Positions 34,877 to 43,422 of a DNA stretch of 61,745 bases are shown here, piece after piece. How positions within the stretch are numbered: position 1 is the first letter of the stretch; the number at the start of each line of letters is the position of its first letter. Source of the stretch: Diphasiastrum complanatum (lineage: Eukaryota; Streptophyta; Lycopodiopsida; Lycopodiales; Lycopodiaceae); assembly GCA_029204225.1 (NCBI GenBank), contig CM055113.1:34286362-34348106 (forward strand), read 5' to 3'. The position numbers were made by a program, and so were the translations under genes. The notes beneath the pieces were generated by a model. That model was not told the origin of the DNA, ran no database searches, and saw only the letters and a list, made by a program, of their open reading frames with translations.

Positions 34877-36029
34877 AAAAACCATCACCAACATCTTGTT
34901 GTTGCGACAGAAATTAGCAAATGCAAGGATGGCAGAAGGCGATCCTTTGAAGAGCATAGCCAGACAACTAGAATCAGCTGGAGCATCAGTGGAAAAAACG
35001 CATTTGGTTTTCACCATATTAGGGAGCCTGTCGGCATCCTATGAGACGTTGATGATGACACTGTTGGGGTGAAAAGTGAAGGATCTAGAGATCAGCTATG
35101 TGACTCAGAGGTTGCTCCAGGAGGAAGAAGGAAGGAAAAACATGCCAGGGACCGATGAACATGCTCTGATAGATAGACTTGTGCAGACAAGCCTGGGATA
35201 GAAACAAGAATCGGGAAGAGGGACTGGAAGCACGAGTCAAGAACAAGAGGAGAAGTCTGAAAACTCAGAATGGCGTGGTGAAAACAAGAAATCCAACTAT
35301 CTTGACAAGGCATAGAGAAGAAAGAACACGGTCTACTATTATTGCAAGATCATAGGCCACATAGCCAGAGAATGCAGGAAGAAAACGAAGGACATACGGA
35401 AGCGTGGAGAAGCCCAGACGAATGTGGTTAAAGCAGAAGAAAAGGAGAAAAACATCACGCTTATGGTAAGGTTATGTGATGAAGAAGACACACACCGGTT
35501 GAGAGGACCCAAGATCAAGATTGTACCCAAGAAGGATGCGAGAGTGCAAAGAAATCTGATCATGAATGAAATCGAGGAGAAGAATCAGATGCAAGAGACA
35601 AGAACTGGTACCTAGATTCAGGGGCCACATGCCATATGACGTATGATATGAAGTTTTTCTCAAAGTATTAGGGAGTTCTATGGGCGGAAGTTGTGAGTGC
35701 AACAACTTACATACTGAATTAAATTCCAAACAAGCTAAAGCGAGACTCGACACCCAACACTATATGGAATGGATAGAAACCATCAGTTGAGCACATGCGC
35801 ATATCTAGATGTAAGGCATACATTCACGTCTCTGAAGATACACAAAAGAAGATGGATTAGAGAGGTATTCCAGTTGTCTTTGTGAAATATCCCAGTAATG
35901 CACAGGGATACAAGATCTATGATCCCAAAAGCAAGAAGTTGATATTGTTGTGGAGATGTTGTCTTCGACGAGGATGAGGGGATGGACATAGAATATGAGC
36001 AACTGAAAAGGGTCATCTGCAAGTGGTAA
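34877..36029 (+). pseudogene. Copia gag-protease remnant, element G
   Basis: Gag is readable from TITNILLLRQKLANARM through LESAGASVEKTHLVFTILG (UBN2-like) with stops at about 35070 and 35200. The zinc knuckle is YYYCKIIGHIARECRKK, with the first Cys replaced by Tyr. After a frameshift the protease motif WYLDSGATCHMTYDM is intact (about 35611-35655). A large deletion then joins it to the integrase C-terminus (RCKAYIHVSEDTQKKMD, then GYKIYDPKSKKL). It abuts the telomere-like array on its left. Confidence 0.85.
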
Positions 36030-36439
36030 TCAGTCGGTTTTGGCCCACTAAAGCCGAGTTTTGATACTAGGCTAATGAAGAAGCGCTCGAGGTCCTAGTA
36101 TGAGAAATTGATTATGTACAGTCACTCAAATTGGAGGACGGTTCGAGAGGTGAATGGGCACTTTGAATATTGAAGTGCTTTTCATTTTCAAATTAAAAGA
36201 TACTTTAAGTTTGTTCTTTTCAAAAAGTCGGTCTTTTAATAAATGAACATCTTAAATACCCTCAATCAAAGGTTTTAAGACAATGTATATGGAGATGTTA
36301 AACACTTTTTGAATATGAAGTGACGAGTTTTGGGTGTCTATTGAGGGTTTCGTATTTGCCTCCAGAAAATAAAATTAAATTTGAAATATAATTTTTTATG
36401 GAAGACTGAGGATATCAATGGAGGTTCCCGAAGGCCCCA
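36030..36439. other. Intergenic stretch
   Basis: AT-rich, no coding motif seen. It separates the plus-strand remnant G from the LTR of the minus-strand element E. Confidence 0.4.
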
Positions 36440-36999
36440 AAAAAAAAAATTTAAAAAAAATATATAAAAATGAAATTCTTTTAAAACAAAAATAATTTTT
36501 TTTTTAAAAAATAAAAAAAATTTGTACGGGGTCCATCCGTCACGGCAGATGGGCCCTTTATTTATTTTTTAAAAAAATTATATTTAAAAAAAATTGAAAA
36601 AAAAATTAAACTTAAAAAAAGTATTTTAATTTTTTTTGTGAGGGAGCCCATCCGCCACGGCAGATGAACCCTCTCCATAGTTTTTTTTAAAAACATATTT
36701 AAAAAAAATTAAAAAAAATTTATGGGGGGGAGGCATCTGCCGCGACGGATGGGCCCTCTATAAAAAAGAATTATTTAATTTAATTTTAATTTTTTTTTTA
36801 ATGTTCTTTTTTATGAGGTGGGGCCATCCGCCGTGACGGATGGGCCTTCCATACAAAAAGTATTTAATGGTGGGCATTTTCAACTCTTTTTTGGACGTTC
36901 TCAAGTCCATTTTCAAAAGTGGATTTTAGGAAAGTCCAAAATTAATTGAGACAATGTTAAATATGACAAAGTTGACTAAACTAGTTGAAATTTTTCACA
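36440..36999 (-). repeat. 3' LTR of copia element E with four hairpin units
   Basis: On the minus strand the LTR begins TGTGAAAAATTTCAACTAG right after the purine tract GAAGAGGGAG (37000-37009). Its interior holds four copies of a hairpin motif close to CCATCCGCCGTGACGGATGG (36533, 36647, 36734, 36824), each set in long A or T tracts. TGTGAAAA with CTAGTTT at the edge is shared with the LTR of element F and with a fragment at 43340-43422. The left end is not defined. Confidence 0.6.
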
Positions 37000-37009
37000 C
37001 TCCCTCTTC

Positions 37010-38676
37010 AACTAGTTTTAGTATAGAATTTGAAAACACTCCAAGTGAAGTCCTATACTCCATGAACAAGTCATTTCCCAATGCTTTGGTGAAGATATCA
37101 GTTACACATTCCCTTGAGGACACATGTTGAAGCTCGACCTCCTTTGCCATAACAAAGTGATATGCCACTTCAATATGCTTGCTCCTAGCATAAAACATAC
37201 GATTGGTTGTCAACTTTTGGGTTGATAGGTTGTCACAAAAGATGATTGGGATTTCTAAAAAATCTAGCAAGTGAAGATCCTTGATCATCCTCTTGATTCA
37301 TACCATCTCCTTTGTGTAATTTGTAAGTGTTTTGTACTCAGCCTCACTAGATGACAATGAGATAGTGGCTTGTTTCTTCGACATCCATAATATAGCTCCA
37401 TCACCTATGAAAAATACAATGAGCACTTATGGATTTCATATTCCTTTGATCTCCAACAAAGTCCGAATCTGAAAATCCAAACAAGTCAGGTGATGATCTC
37501 TCATACAATATGCCAAAATCTCGAGTTCCCATGATATACCTCAAAACTCGTTTCTCTAGCTTCCAATGCTCCTCAGTAGGATCTTGCATGAATTGACTCA
37601 ATCTACCAACACAATAGCTTAGATTTGGTCTTGCGATGGTTAGATAGATAAGTGACCCAACTAGTTTTCTATAGAGAGTAATGTCCTTGAAGGATGTTTT
37701 ATTACCTCTTATAGTTAGCTTCACATGAGACTCCATAGGTGTTACACAAGATTTTGCATCTACCATATGAAATTTTTCTAGAATAGAATTAGCATACTTC
37801 TCTTGACAAATGAAAGTAGTTTGAGAAGATCTAGTCACTTCTATTTCCAAAATGTAATGTAAATGACCAAGATTATGCACCTCAAATTCCTTCTTAAGAG
37901 TCCTCCACATTTTGATTGTCTCCACCACTCAAGATGATATTATTCACATAGATTAGCAAAATGGTAACATCATTTCCCAAAAAGCTATAATAAAGTGAAT
38001 GATTATACTCACTCATAACAAAGCCTTGAGAGAGTAGAAAAGTGCAAGCTTAGCATACCAACTTCTTCGTGCTTGCTTAAGGCCATACAAACTCTTTTGC
38101 AAGGTTTTCAAAAATGCAATTACATAAAGTGAAATTTGAAAAATTTAAGAGTTATTTTCGGTGCCTTGGAATGTTAATAACGTTCTTGTTGACGTTCCAC
38201 CGGCCTAAACCTACCAAAGAGGTTGCCCGGCGGGCTTCATTAAGAAGCCCAATGGGCCTGGTGAGCTATTTTAGAGGGCACCTGGCCGGCTCTGTGGGGC
38301 CCGGCAGACTACTATTCAATAGGACCACCCAGTCCAAACGCCACTTACAGGTCATTTTTCGTTAACGTTATTATGATTTTCAAAGTAATCATGTTAACAA
38401 TATAGTTATTTTCATAAAAAAGAAAAGAAAAAAAAGAGTAATTACGCCAATATGAAAACCTTGCTCTTTTGTAGTAGACACACATGATTTGGCTTTGTAG
38501 ATGAAATATAACTCTCGGGTTGCTCCATGTACACTTCCTCCTCAAGATCACCATTCAAAAATACATTTGTAAGGTCCAATTGCCATAGACCATAAAGAGT
38601 AGCAAGAGATATAATGACCTGAATACTCACCATCTTTGCCATGGGCGCAAATGTACTCACCAATCTCCATGTCCCC
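37010..38676 (-). pseudogene. Copia RT-RNase H remnant, element E
   Basis: Minus-strand RT begins STFAPMAKMVSIQVIISLA, then WQLDLTNVFLNGDLEEEVYM (38530-38600). It is interrupted by a MITE at 38100-38463 and resumes with degraded VCMAL and then FEVHNLGHLHYILEIEV (about 37850) and PMESHVKLT. RNase H reads DSDFVGDQRNMKSIS (37450), and after a gap FCDNLSTQKLTTNRMFYARS and KHIEVAYHFVM to the end of pol. The YVDD region is degraded near 37950. Everything upstream of the RT start is missing; the break at about 38676 meets the inverted minisatellite. Confidence 0.88.
38092..38471. mobile_element. hAT-type MITE with 8-bp target duplication
   Basis: A 364-bp insertion (38100-38463) splits the RT of element E. 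Its ends are perfect 11-bp inverted repeats: CAAGGTTTTCA at 38100-38110 and TGAAAACCTTG at 38453-38463, extending imperfectly to about 25 bp (AATTAC / GTAATTAC). It is flanked by identical CTCTTTTG at 38092-38099 and 38464-38471. An 8-bp duplication with CA...TG ends is diagnostic of the hAT superfamily. The interior is GC-rich (38205-38320) without an ORF, so it is non-autonomous. The perfect duplication suggests it is younger than its host copia. Confidence 0.9.
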
Positions 38677-39340
38677 ACTCCAAAAATTCAAATTTTGAAT
38701 CTCAAAAATTTCGTGTCTCAAAAATTTCGAGAGTTAATATCTCAAAAATATCTCAAAACGTTGAGTCAAAATTTCCATTGATTGGTATTTCTTGAGACTA
38801 TGTCGATCAATATTTTAGAACTTGTCTTTAGAGGTATTCTGAGGAACGTTTCGAGGCTGAGTGTCAATTTTTTGAGGTTTTTGAGGAACGTTTCGAGGTA
38901 TTTCGAGGAACGTTTCGAGGGTGTCTTAATTTTTTGAGGTATTTTAAGGGTGAGTCTCAAGTTTTGAGGTATTTCAAAAAATGTTTCGAGGTATTGACTC
39001 TCGAAATTTTTGAGACACAAAGTTTTCGAGTCGAAACTCAAAAAACCTCGAAACGTTCCTCGAAAAGCCTCAAAAAATTGACAATCACCTTCAAAATACC
39101 TCGAAAATCAAGACACTCACCCTCGAAACGTTTCTCGAAATACCTCAAAAAATTGAGAGACTCACCCTCAAAAGTAACTCAAAATGTACCTCAAAAGTAC
39201 CTCGAAATGTACCTCTAGAAATTCGTGTCTTGAGTCTCCAAAATTCGGCTCTCCACAAATTGACAATGACCCTCGAAATGTACCTCGAAAATTTGGAGTC
39301 TCCAAAAATTGAGCCTCGAAAATTTGGAGTCTCCAAAAGA
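38677..39340. repeat. Inverted-repeat minisatellite (foldback-like)
   Basis: The left arm (about 38690-39010) is built of units such as TTTGAGGTATTTCGAGGAAC and GTTTCGAGG; the right arm (about 39020-39340) has the same units in reverse complement, such as CCTCGAAACGTTCCTCGAAA and ACCTCAAAAAATTGA. The turn is near 39010-39030 around TTTTGAGACACAAAGTTTTCGAG. Open frames through both arms (minus 38766-39041 and plus 38934-39218) encode related repetitive peptides. Tandem-repeat arms in inverted orientation are the hallmark of foldback elements. Confidence 0.75.
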
Positions 39341-39632
39341 TTGACAGGAACAGAGCTAGTTGAAACTGCAAAACTGGGATGATTGTCCTTACATACCTAC
39401 TGATTGATAAGTGGTGATAAATTTCATGCATCTCATCCATTTCGAGATCCCGACCAATTTAAAATTCACATGATGGATAAAGCGGCCATGATAATTATTA
39501 TAACAAGATAAAATCTGAATTTTCAAGTTTTATGTACAGACAAGAATCGATCATCCAGTCAGCTATTTTTTTTATCTGAAAATCTTAAAAATCCTAGCTA
39601 TGAAAAATCCTTAAAAAAATTTGTCAAATCCG

Positions 39633-39672
39633 TGCACGCGCATGCGCGCGCGTGCACACACACACACACAAA
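39633..39672. repeat. Alternating purine-pyrimidine tract
   Basis: CGTGCACGCGCATGCGCGCG followed by CGTGCACACACACACACACA. Long alternation of this kind favours left-handed DNA; no other role is visible. Confidence 0.8.
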
Positions 39673-39819
39673 CACTCGACTCCAATTCATAGAATTTTTC
39701 TCACACACTAGACTTGACTCAAATTCAAAGAATTCTTTTAGACACGAATTGGACTAAATACAGACTCGACTTGAATTGGACGAACTCTCTCTATAAAACA
39801 CAAAACATCTGAAAAAAAA

Positions 39820-40010
39820 AAAAAACCTCAAAAAATTGACACTCACCCTCGAAACGTTCCTTAAAATACCTCAAAAAATTGAGACACTCACCCTCAAAAG
39901 TAACTCGAAATGTACCTCAAAAATACCTCCAAAAATTTGTGTCTTGAGTCTCGAAAAATTCTGCTCTCCACAAATTGACAATGACTCTCGAAATGTACCT
40001 ACAAAGCAGG
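39820..40010 (+). repeat. Additional block of the foldback minisatellite
   Basis: ACCTCAAAAAATTGACACTC, ACCCTCGAAACGTTCC and AATGTACCTC repeat the right arm at 39060-39290 in the same orientation, about 0.5 kb further on. It could be a displaced part of the same element. Confidence 0.7.
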
Positions 40011-40039
40011 AATATTGTGGAACAACTCTCCCGTTCTAA

Positions 40040-40465
40040 TCAGCTGCTAAATGCAAAATAGCCTAATAGACGACTTATGCTAAACATAATCACAACCTTA
40101 AGTGTTTTAATTGCCCAACAAGACCTTAAAAATTTATTCATACTCTGAAACAAGAGTACAGTCTACCAAAGAGATTAGAGATGGCTTGTATGTGGTAGTA
40201 CCTAAAATCAGATTTAACGTGAAGTGTAGTTCTGAAATGAATGGAAGAGCAGTATGATAATGCGAGTTTCTCAGGTGTCAAAGACAGCCATCGTCTGATC
40301 AGAAACTGAGGAGACGTACGTCTATGTTTTGATCAGAGTGAGTAAACAAGCGCGATCAAACAACAATGGAAGTGCATTTAATCACAACAAGCATTCATCT
40401 ACGTTGTACACAGATAAAAGCAAGCTACTGCTATGATAACAATTACAACAAAAAATGATGACATG
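40040..40465. other. Intergenic stretch
   Basis: No gene seen. Sequence just left of the repeat at 40466 may belong to the same LTR-like unit on the minus strand. Confidence 0.35.
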
Positions 40466-40950
40466 AATATGGGTGGAGCAACCACTAATATGTGCTCATG
40501 GATGGAGCAACCACTAATATGTGCTCAGACGATCTATTTATAGATTTCATCCATGTATTAATTACATTCAATGCTTGTCACCTAATTAGAAAAGTCGTTG
40601 TACTTGGAAGTATATGACTTTTGTGACAGTTGTACATAGTGTATACAGTCAATAATTTAGCATCGTTGACGTGGACGAGGACGTCAAAAATTCTCTCACT
40701 TCGCAGTTTAGGTGAAGTGATTTTCTCTCACTTCGCAAATTTCGGGAAGTGACTGAGAACGTTCCTCGTTCAAAATCGACGACCTTCGGCATTTTCTCTC
40801 TCTTCGAGATTTTGCGAAAAAGCCGAAGGTGCCCTTAAAAAGGCAAAGGTGCCTTTGAAACAATTTAACTTATGGAAATAGATGACCTTAAAAAATTTTC
40901 TCTCTTTGCATTTTTCGAAAAAATGAGAAAAAACTGAAGGTGTTAAATTC
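40466..40950 (-). repeat. Inverted copy of the LTR-like block at 33.9-34.3 kb
   Basis: GACGATCTATTTATAGATTT, TTACATTCAATGCTTGTCAC and ACTTCGCAAATTTCGGGAAG match the reverse complement of 33900-34320. The left end carries a 33-bp tandem duplication (GGTGGAGCAACCACTAATAT at 40471 and GATGGAGCAACC at 40502). The TATTTATAG element could be the LTR's TATA box read on the minus strand. Confidence 0.8.
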
Positions 40951-41278
40951 GTTATTTGACAAATGTATGGCTATGATCAACAAGAATTGGCTATAAATAT
41001 GGGCACCACTTTCCATATTTCGATTCCGTGATCTTTTACTCCAAATTCTCTAGTTTTTCTTGTTTTTTTTCCTTCTCGCGATATCGAATCGACGCGTGCC
41101 ATCCCTTATTGTGCATGCTCGTATTCATTCAGGCGCGCTGAATCGATATCAGCCACTTTCGACTTGTTCTTTTTTAAAAATTTCATTCTTGGCCTTACCA
41201 TATCAGATCAGCGTGCGCACTTTGCTTTATTCCTCTACCGATATCTATCTGTCACGTTGAACCGATATTGGGTTCAAT
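40951..41278 (+). promoter_or_regulatory. Upstream region with GATATCGA/GCGCG motifs
   Basis: Contains GCGATATCGAATCGACGCG (41077-41095), GCGCGCTGAATCGATATC (41133-41150), ATATCAGATCAGCGTGCGC (41200-41218) and CCGATATCTATC (41239-41250). The same vocabulary, GCGATATCGATTCAGCGCG, recurs at 42581-42599 ahead of the H3-like ORF. TATAAAT at 40992-40998 could be a TATA box about 285 bp before the ATG. Confidence 0.4.
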
Positions 41279-42420
41279 ATGGCTAGTTCCTCCATGGCTT
41301 CAGATGACAAACTTATGGATTTTTTTTAATGCCAGTGACATTCCATTTTGACAAATTAGAGTCTTTTGCTAGTATTTTTTTTGCTCCCTTCGATATCGGT
41401 AAGCTAGTTTACAAGAATCGTTATAATCTAATTTCTTATCATGATACTTTTTCTCAGATTATTAGTACTCCTGTTTTGGATATAGATAATTTTTGTTTCG
41501 TTCATTTTCAGGACCTTGTACATTCCCAACCATCCTCTAAGCATAAAAACAATCGAAAGTACTCTAACTTGCATGACCATATAAAAAAAAAATATACTGT
41601 GATATCCACAAAAGAATATGTCACCTTCTAATCAAAGGAATGGCTTTTGTCTTCTACATATCTGTTGAAATTCCAGATGGTGATTCTGTTGAATCTTCAA
41701 CTGTTCCATTGATCGAAGCATCTGCACCTGCTCCAGTTGATGTAAATGATGCAGATTTTTGATATAGGGGTTAAAGCTGAAGCATCCATGTCTTCAGATT
41801 ATCAAAAAGCTCTCCCTCGTTCTATAATTCTCTCTGATTCTCTTCCATCTGCATCTCTTGTTAATCAATTAACTCTACTCGATGTTCCTTTATATTTTTT
41901 AAATAATGATTGTTATATTTCATTTAATGATATAGAAGATGTATTGAATTTGAGAGAGGATGAAATCCTCTCAATTTTTGCTCAAAATTTATTAGAATTT
42001 TCTGACATTGTTGATTACTCATATGATGACCTTGAAAGTGAGATAGATTATGATAAAGATGACAATTGGAAATCTGGCAATGAGGCCTTGGAGGCCATGA
42101 TTGAAAAATCTAAAGTTTATGAAAAAACTTTGCCCACAGAGAAGGAATTTTTGGAATTCCAAAAAAGATATTCCCCTAGGACTAGATATATTCCCTCCAT
42201 AAATGTAAAGGCCATTGGAGGACATGAAATTAGCAGAGCAAACGTCGTTGATTACAATGATTATGATCTGATAAGTAGATATTATATTGGTATTGATATT
42301 GTTCAATTTTCTTATTTCTTATTGGTATTGATATTGTTCAGTTTTCTTATTGAGTTTGCAGTGTTATGTATTATTCTAAATTTATTTTCTTTTTTCATTT
42401 ACAGGATGCTATTGAAATAG
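41279..42420 (+). pseudogene. Gene remnant of unknown family with one probable intron
   Basis: The ATG at 41279 (MASSSMASDDKLMDFF) reads to a T8 tract and shifts frame into 41329-41631 (FDKLESFASIFFAPFDIGK). Coding-like sequence continues in other frames (VEIPDGDSVESSTVPLIEAS near 41670) and then in 41746-42300: VPLYFLNNDCYISFNDIEDV, DYSYDDLESEIDYDKDD, ALEAMIEKSKVYEKTLPTEK. A probable intron (about 42280-42405) ends at TTTACAG and contains a 31-bp tandem duplication (ATTGGTATTGATATTGTTCA). The C-terminus is not identified. The DVPLYFLNNDCYISFNDIEDVL stretch faintly recalls a BRO-N-like domain, but that is only an impression. Confidence 0.4.
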
Positions 42421-42531
42421 ATGCCTTAGTTTTGATTTGATTGACAAGCCTCGGAGTAATCATCATCGTAATCCGAGTCTCGGAAATTCGAACCACCACA
42501 TTTGCATTCATTTTTGATTTTCTCTATATAT

Positions 42532-42540
42532 ACTGATCGA
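42532..42540 (+). promoter_or_regulatory. Candidate TATA box of the H3-like ORF
   Basis: CTCTATATATACTG lies about 220 bp before the ATG at 42756, followed by GCGATATCGATTCAGCGCG. The spacing leaves a plausible 5' leader. No experiment or alignment supports it. Confidence 0.3.
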
Positions 42541-42755
42541 CGACGCTAAATTTTTTTTGCTTATAGTTATTTGCATACATGCGATATCGATTCAGCGCGT
42601 TCGAAACCAACTTTCTTCAATTTGTTACTACTCGCGCGTGCCCATCCGCTACCAGCTAACGGATTTGTTGAGTTCAGATATCACTTCGACACGTCTGACC
42701 TGAGGTCTGATCCTGAAATCAACATTATCGCGCGTTGATCCGATACTACACATTA

Positions 42756-43340
42756 ATGGTGTGGACCAAGCAGACAGCTCGAGGTCATTCAGGTGGAATA
42801 TCAATTTCAGGTGTGGGTCAGAGAAATCCACAACCACCACCTCGTCCACAACCACCTTCTCCTAGGCCAAGGGACAGAAGAAGAGACCCACCTTGGCTCA
42901 AGGATATTCGGAAGCTTTAGAAGACAAATAATCTTCTGATTCCGAAATCTCACATACAGAGGTCCATCAAAGACGTTACAAGAAGTATATCTGTAGATGT
43001 GAGATGGTCTGTAACGGTAATTGAGGCACTGCATACAACATATGATGATTTCTAGGTGAAATTTTTTTCAGATACTGTTGTTGCAATTGTCCATGCCAAG
43101 AGGGTGACCATCATGCCCACGAATTTTAACATTGTGTTTAGGCTTTGGGACACATATGACAAGTTTACAGAATACTTTAGACATGCTCTCTCCTCTCCTC
43201 AAAAACAAGATTCAGAGAGTAGAAAACGAAAGCAATCTCAACCAACCCGGCTTGTTCTTCGTATACAGAACGGGAGTGTTTCAAAGAAGAGGAGGTCTCT
43301 TGACCCTCCAAATAAACCATTTAGGCCTTTATTGACATAA
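42756..43340 (+). pseudogene. Histone H3-like ORF with rewritten tail and C-terminal extension
   Basis: The frame from the ATG at 42756 stays open for 194 residues except for two TAG codons (codon 55 at 42918-42920, codon 100 at 43053-43055). It starts MVWTKQTARGHSGG (H3: ARTKQTARKSTGG), so Lys4 is kept and Lys9 is Gly; then a Pro/Arg tail (NPQPPPRPQPPSPRPRDRRR) of nearly canonical length replaces the acetylatable lysines. The histone fold follows: PPWLKDIRKL, KTNNLLIPKSHIQRSIKDV, VDVRWSVTVIEAL and AIVHAKRVTIMPT, the last almost identical to H3. Trp stands where H3 has Phe84, as in many CenH3 proteins, but loop 1 is not lengthened. Beyond the fold about 60 residues include basic SRKRK and KKRR. 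The stops sit where H3 has Gln and Leu, so single-base nonsense changes explain both. There is no intron. Confidence 0.8.
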
Positions 43341-43422
43341 AAAAATCTATCTCTAACTTGAAATTTCATGTTGACCTCAAAATTGCCAAAATATCTCAAC
43401 TAAACTAGTTAATTTTTTCACA
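43341..43422 (-). repeat. LTR-edge-like fragment between H3-like ORF and RT
   Basis: On the minus strand TGTGAAAAAATTAACTAGTT and TTGGCAATTTTGAGG resemble the starts of the element E and F LTRs (TGTGAAAA, CTAGTTT, TTGGCAATTTT in F). It cuts the RT frame exactly at HLDIL. Only about 80 bp fits, so this is tentative. Confidence 0.35.

Noticed and set aside
36533-36844. Considered a CRISPR-like array because of regularly spaced palindromes
   Set aside because: The spacers are low-complexity A/T tracts, unit spacing is irregular, the context is a plant LTR, and no cas gene exists.
41746-42420. C-terminal hydrophobic tail of the 224-codon frame read as membrane segments
   Set aside because: That part (from about 42280) looks like an intron, with a 31-bp duplication and a TTTACAG acceptor, so the apparent transmembrane region is probably not translated.
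42756-43340. Considered an active centromeric histone gene
   Set aside because: Two in-frame TAG codons, no CenH3 loop 1 insertion, no introns, and a conserved canonical TKQTAR start argue against a working CenH3.
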